Assembly (NCBI RefSeq): GCF_000772085.1
Contig: NZ_CP009755.1
Span: 1,054,001-1,118,000 of the forward strand
Length of the DNA stretch: 64,000 bases
Direction of reading: 5' to 3'
Source of the DNA: Curtobacterium sp. MR_MD2014
GTDB taxonomy: Bacteria; Actinomycetota; Actinomycetes; Actinomycetales; Microbacteriaceae
Positions 43,587 through 52,716 of this stretch are shown here, piece by piece (the first letter of the stretch is position 1; the number at the start of each line of letters is the position of its first letter). A program made the translations under genes and the position numbers. The notes below the pieces were generated by a model. That model made no database searches and was not told the origin of the DNA. It was given only the letters and a program-made list of their open reading frames with translations.

Positions 43587-45280
43587 GCCCGCGGGGACGG
43601 GCCCGTGCCGCCTCGCCGCGCGGCACGACCAGGGGGACCGCCGGCGCCGGGGTGCCGGGGCCGGGGGCCGTGCGTGCCGATGCCCTGGCCCGTGGCGGCG
43701 CCCTGCCGGAACCACCGCCTGCGCGCACGATCGTGCTCTGGTGCCCGGACTGGCCGGTGATCGCCGCCGCCCGGGCCGCGGGGTCGCCGCCCGAGCACCC
43801 GTTCGCCCTGGTGGCGAAGGGGGTGGTGTTCGCCAGCTCGGCCAGTGCCCGGCAGCAGGGGGTGGTGCGGGGCCTCCGCGTGCGCGAGGCCCAGGCGCGC
43901 TGCCCGGAACTCGTGGTCGAGCCCTACGACGACGCACTCGACCACCGCGCGTTCGAACCCGTCATCCGTGCGATCGAGGAAGCGGTCCCCGGGGTCGAGG
44001 TCCTGCGACCGGGGACGATCGCCCTGCGCTCCCGGGGGCCTGCGCGCTACTACGGCGGCGAGCGGGCGGCCGCGGCGACGCTGGCCGGGATCGCCGCCGA
44101 CCACGGTGCGCCCGGTGTGCGTGCCGGGGTGGCGGACACCCCGTTCGCGGCGGAACAGGCAGCGCGGTCGCGTCCCGTGCGCCCGGGGGAGCGGGTGCGC
44201 ATCGTGCCGGTCGGCGGTTCGGCCCTGTTCCTGGCGGACCTGCCGCTCGGCGTGCTCGGCGACCCGGACCTGGCGATGGTGCTCGGGAGGCTCGGCATCG
44301 CCACGCTCGGCGACTTCGCCGCGCTCGGCGACGAGCAGGTGCGCGACCGGTTCGGTGTCGCCGGGGCGTTCCTGCACCGGCTGGCGGGCGGTCGCGACCC
44401 GCGCGAGGTCGCAGCGCGGGCGGTCCCGCCGGAGCTCCGGGTCGAGGCGTCCTTCGAACCACCGCTCGACCGCGCCGACCAGGTGGCGTTCGCCTTCCGC
44501 CGTTCGGCCGACGACTTCGCCGCACGGCTGCGCGCGGCCGGACTCGTCGCGACCACGATCCGGGTGGGCATCGTCGACGAGCGCGACCTCCTGCTCGAAC
44601 GGACCTGGGTGCACCCGCGCTGGTTCGACGCCGCCGACGTCGTCGACCGCGTGCGCTGGCAGCTCGCCGGCGGCGTGGACCCCTCCGGGCTCGAGGCGCC
44701 CGTGGTCCAGGTGGTGCTCGAGCCGGTCGCGGTCGACGACGCGTCGAACCACGAGCGTGGGCTCTGGGGGACCGGACCCGACGAACGGGTGCACCACGCC
44801 CTCGCCCGGGTGCAGGGGCTCGTCGGGCACGAGGGCGTGGTCACCCCGCGGATCGGCGGGGGCCGCACGCTGGCCGAGCGCGTCGTGCTCGTGCCGTGGG
44901 GCGACGCCCCGGTCGGCGGCGAGCGGGCGTTGGCGACCGTCCGCGACCGGCCGTGGCCCGGCAGGCTCCCGGGGCCGCCACCCGCGACCGTGCTCGAGCG
45001 ACCCCGTCCGGTGGACGTCGTCGCTGCGGGGGGTGACACCGTCGACGTCGACGGCCGCGGCGCACTGACCGCGGTGCCGGAGCGGTTCCGGGCCGAGGGC
45101 GAGCGGGGCGGCCGGTTCGCGTCCGTGACCGCGTGGGCGGGGCCGTGGCCGCTCGTCGTGCGCTGGTGGGAGGCCGGCGGGCGGCGACTGCACCGGCTGC
45201 AGGTCGTCGACGACGACGGCCGGGCCTGGTACCTGGTGCTCGCCGACCACCGGTGGTGGGCCGAGGCGGTCGCGACGTGA
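43583..45280 (+). CDS. imuB: ImuB, catalytically inactive Y-family polymerase-like protein
   Basis: A 565-residue protein. After a ~45-residue basic leader, IVLWCPDWPVIAAARAAG replaces the Y-family start, where active polymerases place metal-binding Asp residues. The later acidic pair is likewise missing (VEVLRPGTIALRSRGPARYYGG), so no polymerase activity is expected. The thumb/little-finger region and a C-terminal part containing DRPWPGRLPGPPPATVL follow, the part that includes the beta-clamp and partner contacts in homologues. The GTG start overlaps imuA' by 4 bases. dnaE2 follows after 10 bases. Role: adaptor linking the sliding clamp, ImuA' and DnaE2. Confidence 0.9.
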   Translation: MSPRGRARAASPRGTTRGTAGAGVPGPGAVRADALARGGALPEPPPARTIVLWCPDWPVIAAARAAGSPPEHPFALVAKGVVFASSASARQQGVVRGLRVREAQARCPELVVEPYDDALDHRAFEPVIRAIEEAVPGVEVLRPGTIALRSRGPARYYGGERAAAATLAGIAADHGAPGVRAGVADTPFAAEQAARSRPVRPGERVRIVPVGGSALFLADLPLGVLGDPDLAMVLGRLGIATLGDFAALGDEQVRDRFGVAGAFLHRLAGGRDPREVAARAVPPELRVEASFEPPLDRADQVAFAFRRSADDFAARLRAAGLVATTIRVGIVDERDLLLERTWVHPRWFDAADVVDRVRWQLAGGVDPSGLEAPVVQVVLEPVAVDDASNHERGLWGTGPDERVHHALARVQGLVGHEGVVTPRIGGGRTLAERVVLVPWGDAPVGGERALATVRDRPWPGRLPGPPPATVLERPRPVDVVAAGGDTVDVDGRGALTAVPERFRAEGERGGRFASVTAWAGPWPLVVRWWEAGGRRLHRLQVVDDDGRAWYLVLADHRWWAEAVAT

Positions 45281-45290
45281 AGGAGACCTG

Positions 45291-48200
45291 ATGGGCTACA
45301 GCAACCCACCGATCCCGTGGTCGCAGTTCGAACGCGCCCTGTCGGACAAGCGGCCGGACAGTGCGCACGCCGGCGACGGCGGGGACAGCCCGGCCTGGTC
45401 GCGGAAGCGGTCCCGGTACGTCCCGCCGACCCCCGCCGCCGACGACGACGCCCCGGTCGTGCCGTACGCCGAGCTGCACGCGCACTCGACCTTCAGCTTC
45501 CTCGACGGCGCCAGCGGTCCGGAGCACCTGGTCGAGGAAGCTGCACGCCTGCACCTGCACGGCCTGGCGCTGACGGACCACGACGGGTTCTACGGGGCTG
45601 CCCGGATGGCGGAGGTGGCCGAGGCGTACCCGACCGTGACGACCGTGTACGGCACCGAGCTGTCCCTCGGGCTGACCGAACCGCAGAACGGCGTCCCCGA
45701 CCCGGAGGGCACACACCTGCTGCTGCTCGCCGACGGGCAGGACGGCTACCACCGGCTCGCCGCGGCCGTCACGCGGGCGAACCTGGCAGCCGGGGCCGAG
45801 AAGGGGCGGCCGCAGTACGACCTCGACGAGCTCGCGGCGCAGGCCGACGGGCACTGGCGGGTCCTCACGGGCTGCCGGAAGGGCACCGTCCGCCAGGCCC
45901 TCGAGCGCGGGGGCGAGTCGGCGGCGGACGAGGCCCTGCGTGCGCTGCTCGACCGGTTCGGCACGGCCGGGGTGGTCGTCGAGCTGACCGACCACGGGGA
46001 ACCGCTCGACACCGCCAGGAACGACGTCCTCGCGACGCTCGCGGCACGGCACGGACTCCCCGTCGTGGCGACCGGGAACGTGCACTACGCGACCCCCGAC
46101 CGCTTCCCCGTGGCGACCGCGCTGGCGGCCGTGCGGGCACGGCGGAGCCTCGACGAGATCGACGGCTGGTTGCCGGCGGCCCCGACCGCCCACCTGCGGT
46201 CCGGTGCCGAGATGGCCGCGCGCTTCGCGCGCTGGCCGGGCGCCGTCGAGACGAGCGTCGACCTGGCCGACGAGCTCGGGTTCCGGCTCCGGACCGCCAA
46301 GCCCGGGCTGCCCGACGTCGAGGTCCCCGAGGGGCACACGACGATGTCGTGGCTGCGCGAGCTCACCTGGCAGGGCGCCCGTCGGTTCTACCCGGGCAGC
46401 GCCGACGGTGTCGACCCGCAGAAGCGCGAGCGCATCGAGCGGGAGCTGTCCGTCATCGCGGACAAGGACTTCCCGGGGTACTTCCTGATCGTGCGGGACA
46501 TGGTGCAGTACGCCCGGCAGCGGGGCATCCTGTGCCAGGGGCGCGGCTCGGCGGCGAACTCGGCCGTCTGCTACCTGCTCGAGATCACCGCGGTCGACTC
46601 CATCCGGTACGGACTGCCGTTCGAGCGGTTCCTGTCGGCGATGCGCGACGAGGAGCCCGACATCGACGTCGACTTCGACTCGGACCGGCGCGAGGAGGTG
46701 ATCCAGTACGTCTACGAGAAGTACGGACGGTTCAACGCGGCGCAGGTCGCGAACGTCATCACCTACCGGCCGAAGGGCGCCGTGCGGGACATGGCGAAGG
46801 CGCTCGGGCACAGCCCCGGGCAGCAGGACGCCTGGTCGAAGCAGGTCGAGCGGTGGGGGTCGGTCACCGAGAGCCAGGACCACGACATCCCGGACACCGT
46901 GGTCGACATGGCCCAGCAGGTGCTCGGGTTCCCACGGCACCTCGGCATCCACTCCGGGGGCATGGTGCTCACCGACCGGCCCGTCGGTGAGGTCGTGCCC
47001 ATCGAGCACGCCCGCATGGACGGCCGGACCGTGCTGCAGTGGGACAAGGACGACTGCGCCTTCATGGGGCTCGTGAAGTTCGACATGCTCGGGCTCGGGA
47101 TGCTCGCGGCGCTGCAGTACTCGTTCGACCTGGCCGACGAACACTGCGGGGAGCGCTGGGACATGCACTCGATCCCGAAGGAGGAGCAGGGCGTCTACGA
47201 CCAGCTCTGCCGCGCGGACACGATCGGGGTGTTCCAGGTGGAGTCCCGCGCACAGATGGGCACCCTCCCGCGGCTGCTGCCCCGGCGGTTCTACGACCTG
47301 GTGATCGAGGTCGCGCTCGTGCGTCCCGGTCCGATCCAGGGCGGTGCCGTGCACCCGTACATCCGTCGTCGGACGGGCGAGGAACCGATCACGTACATCC
47401 ACCCGTCGCTCGAACCCGTGCTCGAGCGGACGCTCGGGGTCCCGCTCTTCCAGGAGCAGCTCATGCAGATGGCCATCGCCGTCGGCGGGTGCTCCGGGGA
47501 CGACGCCGACCTGCTCCGCCGGGCGATGGGCTCGAAGCGTGGCCTCGAGAAGATCGAGCGGCTGCGCGAGAAGCTCTACGCGGGGATGGCGGCGAACGAC
47601 ATCCACGGCGAGGACGCCGACACGATCTACGCCAAGATCCAGGCGTTCGCGAACTTCGGGTTCGCGGAGAGCCACTCGATCAGCTTCGCGCTCATCGTCT
47701 ACGCCAGCGCCTGGATGCGGCTGCACTACCCGGGGGCGTTCCTGGCGGCGTTGCTCCGGGCACAGCCGATGGGGTTCTACTCACCGCAGACCCTGGTCGC
47801 CGACGCCCGGCGGCACGGGGTGCGGGTGCTGCGGCCGGACATCCTGCGCTCGGCGGTCGACGCGACGCTGGAGCCCCTGCCCGACGCCGAGAGCGGTGCG
47901 ACCGGGGCCGACGCCTGCCTGGCCGGGGAGCAGCCGCCCGTGCTGCCGTTCGACGGCTCGCTGCCCGACGACACCGCGGAGCACCGACGCGACGGGGCCT
48001 TCGCCGTCCGCCTGGGCCTGGCCGAGGTCGCCTCGCTCGGCCGGCGGAGCGCCGAGGCGATCGTCGCGGAGCGGGCGGCGCACGGGCCCTTCACGGACAT
48101 GTCCGACCTGGCCCGTCGTGTCCGGCTGACGACCGCGCAGCTCGAGGCCCTGGCCGCAGCGGACGCCTTCGCCGGGCTCGGGATCGACCGGCGCAGCGGC

Positions 48201-48704
48201 ATGTGGTCGGCGGCGCAGGCGGCTGCGGAACGACCCGACCAGCTGCCCGACACCCAGGTCACCGTGCAGCCGCCGCTGTTCGGGCAGATGACGAGCGGGG
48301 ACGTCCTGATCGCGGACATGTGGTCGACGGGCATGTCGACCGACGACCACCCGGTCCACCACGTCCGCCCGCGACTGCGCGCCCGCGGGGTGCTCAGCGT
48401 GCAGGACACCGCGACGGCGGAGACCGGACGACGGGTCGAGGTGGGCGGCATCGTGACGCACCGGCAACGCCCGGCGACGGCGTCGGGCATCACGTTCCTG
48501 AACGTCGAGGACGAGACCGGGCTGGTGAACGTCATCTGCAGCGTCGGCGTGTGGGGACGGTACCGGCGGGTGGCACGGGAGTCGCCGGCCGTGGTGGTGC
48601 GGGGGATCCTCGAGCGGTCGCCGGACGGCGTGGTGAACCTGGTGGCGGACCGGATCGAGCACCTGCCGCTGGCGGTGCGGACCCGGTCGCGGGACTTCCA
48701 ATGA
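45291..48704 (+). CDS. dnaE2: Error-prone DNA polymerase DnaE2
   Basis: A 1137-residue C-family polymerase starting MGYSNPPIPW, the typical DnaE2 opening. The PHP domain begins near residue 57 (YAELHAHSTFSFLDGAS). The polymerase palm has PDIDVDFDSDRREEV (about 456) with the metal-binding Asp pair, and GRGSAANSAVCYLLEIT precedes it. The helix-hairpin-helix region and a C-terminal OB fold (GIVTHRQRPATASGITFLNVEDETG, about 1047) complete the chain. The AAGGAGA site lies just before the ATG. Role: translesion synthesis and induced mutagenesis after DNA damage, together with ImuA' and ImuB. It ends 3 bases from a convergent sensor kinase gene, with no terminator between. Confidence 0.96.
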   Translation: MGYSNPPIPWSQFERALSDKRPDSAHAGDGGDSPAWSRKRSRYVPPTPAADDDAPVVPYAELHAHSTFSFLDGASGPEHLVEEAARLHLHGLALTDHDGFYGAARMAEVAEAYPTVTTVYGTELSLGLTEPQNGVPDPEGTHLLLLADGQDGYHRLAAAVTRANLAAGAEKGRPQYDLDELAAQADGHWRVLTGCRKGTVRQALERGGESAADEALRALLDRFGTAGVVVELTDHGEPLDTARNDVLATLAARHGLPVVATGNVHYATPDRFPVATALAAVRARRSLDEIDGWLPAAPTAHLRSGAEMAARFARWPGAVETSVDLADELGFRLRTAKPGLPDVEVPEGHTTMSWLRELTWQGARRFYPGSADGVDPQKRERIERELSVIADKDFPGYFLIVRDMVQYARQRGILCQGRGSAANSAVCYLLEITAVDSIRYGLPFERFLSAMRDEEPDIDVDFDSDRREEVIQYVYEKYGRFNAAQVANVITYRPKGAVRDMAKALGHSPGQQDAWSKQVERWGSVTESQDHDIPDTVVDMAQQVLGFPRHLGIHSGGMVLTDRPVGEVVPIEHARMDGRTVLQWDKDDCAFMGLVKFDMLGLGMLAALQYSFDLADEHCGERWDMHSIPKEEQGVYDQLCRADTIGVFQVESRAQMGTLPRLLPRRFYDLVIEVALVRPGPIQGGAVHPYIRRRTGEEPITYIHPSLEPVLERTLGVPLFQEQLMQMAIAVGGCSGDDADLLRRAMGSKRGLEKIERLREKLYAGMAANDIHGEDADTIYAKIQAFANFGFAESHSISFALIVYASAWMRLHYPGAFLAALLRAQPMGFYSPQTLVADARRHGVRVLRPDILRSAVDATLEPLPDAESGATGADACLAGEQPPVLPFDGSLPDDTAEHRRDGAFAVRLGLAEVASLGRRSAEAIVAERAAHGPFTDMSDLARRVRLTTAQLEALAAADAFAGLGIDRRSGMWSAAQAAAERPDQLPDTQVTVQPPLFGQMTSGDVLIADMWSTGMSTDDHPVHHVRPRLRARGVLSVQDTATAETGRRVEVGGIVTHRQRPATASGITFLNVEDETGLVNVICSVGVWGRYRRVARESPAVVVRGILERSPDGVVNLVADRIEHLPLAVRTRSRDFQ

Positions 48705-48707
48705 CCG

Positions 48708-50207
48708 TCAGGACGCGGTCTGCTCGCGCACCACGGGGATGCGCACGGTGACCTCGAGGCCACCGGACCGGACGTTGCGGAGGGCAGCCGTTCCTCCCGA
48801 CCGTTCCGCGATCGCGCGCACGATCGCGAGCCCGAGGCCCGAGCCGCCCGGCACCGGCACCCCGCCCGTCGCCGGGTCCGGGTCGCGGCGCGACGTCCGG
48901 GCCTCGTCCGGCCGGGTGAATCGGTCGAACGCGACGGGGATGAACGACTCCGGGACACCGGGTCCGTCGTCGGTCACCTGCAGGACACCCTCGTCGCCCT
49001 CGACCCGCCACGACACGAAGACGCCACCACCACGGGGGAGTGCGGCGACCGCGTTGCTCGCCGTGTTGGTGACGAGCTGCGCCATGCCACCGGTGTCGAG
49101 GCGGAAGCGTGGTTCCGCCGCTCCGACCGGGTCCGGGGTCCGTTCGAGGTCGAAGTCCACCGTGATGTCCTTCGCCGAGGCGATGAGGCGCACCCGGTCG
49201 ACGGCGGCCATGACCTCGTCGCCCAGGTCGCTCCAGGCGGTGGTCGGCTGCGCGCCGTCCTGCTCGCGTTCCTCCGCGTCCTCGATGCGCGACAGCGTGA
49301 GCAGGTCGTTCGCGAGCCGCGAGAGCCGGGCGACGCTCCGCTTGGCGCGGTCGATGTGCGCCGCGAGCGCCGCAGCGTCGTCGCCGTCGAGCGACGCCAG
49401 GTCGAGCTGGGTGGTGAGGATCGCGAGGGGCGTGCGCAGCTCGTGGCTGGCGTCGGAGACCATCTGACGCTCGCGTTCGGTCACCTGGCGGGTGCGTGCG
49501 AGGAAGGCGTTCAGCGTGGTGGCGAGCGAGGCCAGTTCGTCCTGCGCCGGACCGACCGGCAGCTCGGCGCGCTCGGGGGCGACGGAGAGCCGTTCGGCCT
49601 CGCGGCGCATCCGGTTCACCGGGCGGAGCGCCGCGGTGGCGAGCGCCCACGACGCGATGCCGAAGGCGATGAGGATCGCGAGGCCGGTGAGCGACAGCGT
49701 GGTGGTGAGGTCGTCGACCACGATCGCCTCGGCCTGCGAGTTGCGTGCGGCGACGACGGTCCAGCGTCCGGCGGCGTTGACCGGGTGCTCGATGACGACG
49801 CGGTACTCGGACCCGGAGACGGTGATGAGCGACGTGCCCGACTCGGTCGACGTCAGGCTGCCGAGCGCCCGCTCGACCCGGGGCGGCATGGTCGACAGCC
49901 GGATCTGGCCCGACGGGGCCACGACGGCGACGAGCTGGGCGTTGCCCGGTGCGGACAGGTCCGGGTCGCTGTCGACCTCCAGCGTCGCCACGTACGGGTC
50001 GACGTCGGCGTCGAGCAGGGTGCGGGTGGCGCTCGCGACGACGCTGACGACCTGGAAGCGCATGACGAGCACGAGCAGCAGGATCACGACCGCCGCGATC
50101 GCCGTCGAGCCGATCGTGATGCGGGCGCGGAGCGAGAGCACCCGGAGCGGCCGGGGCAGGCCGCGTCCGCCGCGGACCGTCCCGGTCGTGGGTGCCGACC
50201 CGGTCAC
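48708..50207 (-). CDS. Two-component sensor histidine kinase
   Basis: A 499-residue membrane kinase. Helix 1 (about 28-50) and helix 2 (about 170-192) flank an external sensor region of about 120 residues, in which I recognise no named domain. A HAMP segment (about 193-245) leads to the phospho-acceptor His in SDASHELRTPLAIL (about 252). The ATPase domain shows the N box (TNTASNAVAALPRGGG), the DDGPGVPE G1 box and GSGLGLAI. Its start overlaps the regulator gene by 4 bases. The stimulus is unknown. Confidence 0.93.
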   Translation of the reverse strand: MTGSAPTTGTVRGGRGLPRPLRVLSLRARITIGSTAIAAVVILLLVLVMRFQVVSVVASATRTLLDADVDPYVATLEVDSDPDLSAPGNAQLVAVVAPSGQIRLSTMPPRVERALGSLTSTESGTSLITVSGSEYRVVIEHPVNAAGRWTVVAARNSQAEAIVVDDLTTTLSLTGLAILIAFGIASWALATAALRPVNRMRREAERLSVAPERAELPVGPAQDELASLATTLNAFLARTRQVTERERQMVSDASHELRTPLAILTTQLDLASLDGDDAAALAAHIDRAKRSVARLSRLANDLLTLSRIEDAEEREQDGAQPTTAWSDLGDEVMAAVDRVRLIASAKDITVDFDLERTPDPVGAAEPRFRLDTGGMAQLVTNTASNAVAALPRGGGVFVSWRVEGDEGVLQVTDDGPGVPESFIPVAFDRFTRPDEARTSRRDPDPATGGVPVPGGSGLGLAIVRAIAERSGGTAALRNVRSGGLEVTVRIPVVREQTAS

Positions 50208-50881
50208 GCCCCGAGCAGGTCGAGCCGGTAGCCGCGGCCCCGGACCGTCGCGATGGCGACCGTCGCCTCGTGCGAGGTCAGCTTCTTGCGGAGGTACGAG
50301 ATGTACTGCTCGACGACGTTCGGGTCCACGTGCTGCGAGCCGTCCCAGACCTCCTCGAGGATCTTCGGGCGGTCGACGACGGTCCCGACCGACCGGGCGA
50401 GCAGCCGGAGCAGGGCGAACTCGGTCGGGCTGACGGCGACGCGCTGCCCCTTGATCGACACCCGTCGGGCCTCGGAGTCGATGGCGACGTCGCCGACCTC
50501 GATGACCCGCTGCCCGGCAGCCGACTCGCGGCGACCGAGCGCGCGGAGGCGGGCGGTCAGCTCGGCGAACGCGAAGGGCTTCGTGAGGTAGTCGTCCGCA
50601 CCCGCGTCGAGTCCGAAGACCCGGTCGTCGACGGCGTCACGTGCGGTGACGAGCAGGATGCGCACGGGGTCCTCCCGCTCGCGGATCCGGCGGGCGAGCT
50701 CGAAGCCGGACATGCCCGGCATCATGACGTCGACGACCGCGAGGTCGAAGGCCTGCTCGCCGAGGGCGATGAGCGCCTCGACACCGTTCTCGACCGCCGT
50801 GACGCGGTACCCCTCTGCCGCGAGCCCACGCTCCATGAGCGCGCGCATCTCGTCGTCGTCCTCGACCACCAACAGGCGCAT
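50204..50881 (-). CDS. OmpR/PhoB-family response regulator
   Basis: A 225-residue regulator. The receiver domain has the acidic pair near Asp8, the phosphorylation site Asp51 (LAVVDVMMPGMSG) and Lys in DDYLTKPFAF (about 100). The winged-helix DNA-binding domain covers about 128-222 (VSPTEFALLRLLARSVG, RGRGYRLDLLGA). GAGGAGGTC precedes the ATG, an unusually strong ribosome site for this window. It is the first gene of the pair with the sensor kinase, and the targets are unknown. Confidence 0.95.
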   Translation of the reverse strand: MRLLVVEDDDEMRALMERGLAAEGYRVTAVENGVEALIALGEQAFDLAVVDVMMPGMSGFELARRIREREDPVRILLVTARDAVDDRVFGLDAGADDYLTKPFAFAELTARLRALGRRESAAGQRVIEVGDVAIDSEARRVSIKGQRVAVSPTEFALLRLLARSVGTVVDRPKILEEVWDGSQHVDPNVVEQYISYLRKKLTSHEATVAIATVRGRGYRLDLLGA

Positions 50882-51098
50882 GATCGACCTCCTCGGCCCC
50901 CATCGTGGCAGGGAACGGCGGTCCGTGGGCGGTTCCGGGTGGGAAGAGGCTGAATCTCGTCACAGTGACCCCGCCACGCCACCCGGACGAGGGCAGAACG
51001 GTCCGTCCCGCAGAGGGGGGTATCGGCCTCGCGAGCAGCGCGTTGCTAGGCTCCGCAGCGGACACGGCGTACCCGACGCAGTGTCCCGAGGGGGCACC

Positions 51099-51584
51099 AT
51101 GCAGGATCAGGAGAACCGTCCGTACCGTCCGGACGACAGCGTCCACCCGGCCATCGTCCGGTTGCACGCGGAGCTCGAGGCGGCACGGCACGGCATCGAC
51201 GTGCTCGGCGAGCTGGAGGACGCCCGCCGCGAGCGGGTCGTCGCGGAGCTGCTGAGCGCGGTGCCGGACGTCGCGAGCCGTGCGGCGTACGAGGCCGGCG
51301 CCGATCGCGCGGTCGCGACCATCCAGGGCTTCGAGGGGGTCCGCTCCGACGAGCACGAGTCGGGGACGGCGCTGTGGGACCGACTCGTCCTCACGGCCGT
51401 CGAGGCAGCGGCCGCGGTGGAGCCGACCGAGGTCGAACGGACTGCCGTCGAGTCGACTGCCGTCGAACCGGCCGCCGCGTCCGAGCCGGCAGCAGTGGGC
51501 GGGGGATCGCCCACGCTCGCTCCCGCCGCGGACGCCGCACACCCGGCGGCGTCCGGTCACGCCGCACACCGCGCCACGGCCTGA
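51099..51584 (+). CDS. Hypothetical protein with helical N-terminus and Ala/Glu/Val-rich tail
   Basis: A 161-residue acidic protein that I do not recognise. Residues 15-105 are probably helical (HPAIVRLHAELEAARHGIDVLGELEDARRER). The last ~55 residues are low complexity, with repeated TAVE/AVEP units. It has no signal, helix long enough for the membrane, or Cys. A TAGGCT hexamer at 51047-51052 could be the -10. GAGGGGGCACC precedes the ATG. It lies alone between the response regulator (divergent) and a convergent FUSC-like gene. Confidence 0.65.
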   Translation: MQDQENRPYRPDDSVHPAIVRLHAELEAARHGIDVLGELEDARRERVVAELLSAVPDVASRAAYEAGADRAVATIQGFEGVRSDEHESGTALWDRLVLTAVEAAAAVEPTEVERTAVESTAVEPAAASEPAAVGGGSPTLAPAADAAHPAASGHAAHRATA

Positions 51585-51604
51585 CGCCGCGCGCCGCGCG
51601 GACC

Positions 51605-52681
51605 TCAGTCGTCCTCGCCGAGCAGCTCCTCCCGCACCCGTCGGATGTCCTCGAGCAGGGCGCCGATGAGCACCCAGTGCCGCGAGTTCGGCCGGACGAC
51701 CTCGAGCGGCGCCGTCAGCGCGGGCTCCGCGGCCGTCGTGTCGTCGGCGGCGGTGCCCGTGAAGCCGTCGCGCTCCGCGTGGTGCAGCCGCGTCGCCTCG
51801 ACCCGTGCGCTCAGTGCTCGGACGTCCGCCCCGATGCGGGCGACCTCGGTCGCGATGCTCCCCACCACCGGGTCCGACCGGAGGTCCGGCGCCGTGTTGT
51901 CGCGGATCGCCCGGGTCATCCCGGTGACCCGTGTGACCAGGACGCGCAGGTGCTCCGCGACCGTCGTGTCCCGCTGCAGGATCGTTCGGTGTCGGCCACC
52001 ACGGGGGTTCATCGTCAGCGACTCGCCCGCCGCGGTGAGCGAGGCCTCGGCGCGGGCGTGCTGCTGCCGGAGGGCCCGCGCCTGGCGCAGGGCCTCGTCC
52101 CACCGCTCGGCGTCCCAGCCCTCGGTGAGGCCGATCGCGATCCGTTCGAACGCGGCGGCGGTGTCCCGGGCCAGTCGGGCGACCGCGAGGTGCGCCGGTT
52201 CGAGGAGCACGGGCGGCACGATCACGGCGTTCACCGCGAGTGCGACGACGGCGCCGACGACGGTCTCGAGGACCCGGTCGGCCGAGTAGTTCGGCGTGAC
52301 GACCCCCGCGGTGAGCACGAGCATGCCGCTGATGCCCACCTGGGTTGCCGACGTCGGGGTCAGACGGAGTGCCCAGCTCAGCAGGATCGCCAGCACGATG
52401 ACGACGAGCACGACCCAGACGCCGTCACCGAAGACCAGGTGGAAGGCGGTCGCCAGCACGACGCCGAGCACCACGCCGGCGCTGCGCTCGAGGCCCTTCA
52501 CGAACGACTGGTTGATGCTCGGCTGCACGACGAGCAGCGCGGCGATCGCGGCGAAGGTCGGGAACGGCCCGTCGATGAGCGCACGGCAGAGCAGGACCGC
52601 CGCGACCACCGCGACCGCGGTCTTCACGACCTGCAGGAACGGTGTGCGGCTGGAACTGCGGAGGCGCGCGACCGGGTTCAC
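51605..52681 (-). CDS. FUSC-family membrane protein (putative aromatic-acid-type exporter)
   Basis: A 358-residue protein from the start given. The N-terminal half has about six hydrophobic helices (TPFLQVVKTAVAVVAAVLLC onward), with ALIDGPFPTFAAIAALLVVQPS typical of FUSC/ArAE proteins. The second half is a cytoplasmic helical region with many Arg and Glu. The start is uncertain: in-frame GTG codons at 52681, 52690, 52699 and 52747 are possible, and none has a good ribosome site. The longest would overlap the divergent phosphotransferase gene. Related proteins export hydroxylated aromatic acids; the substrate here is unknown. Confidence 0.8.
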   Translation of the reverse strand: MNPVARLRSSSRTPFLQVVKTAVAVVAAVLLCRALIDGPFPTFAAIAALLVVQPSINQSFVKGLERSAGVVLGVVLATAFHLVFGDGVWVVLVVIVLAILLSWALRLTPTSATQVGISGMLVLTAGVVTPNYSADRVLETVVGAVVALAVNAVIVPPVLLEPAHLAVARLARDTAAAFERIAIGLTEGWDAERWDEALRQARALRQQHARAEASLTAAGESLTMNPRGGRHRTILQRDTTVAEHLRVLVTRVTGMTRAIRDNTAPDLRSDPVVGSIATEVARIGADVRALSARVEATRLHHAERDGFTGTAADDTTAAEPALTAPLEVVRPNSRHWVLIGALLEDIRRVREELLGEDD

Positions 52682-52716
52682 GACGACCACGGTAGCCACC
52701 AGCCGCACGCCGAGCC

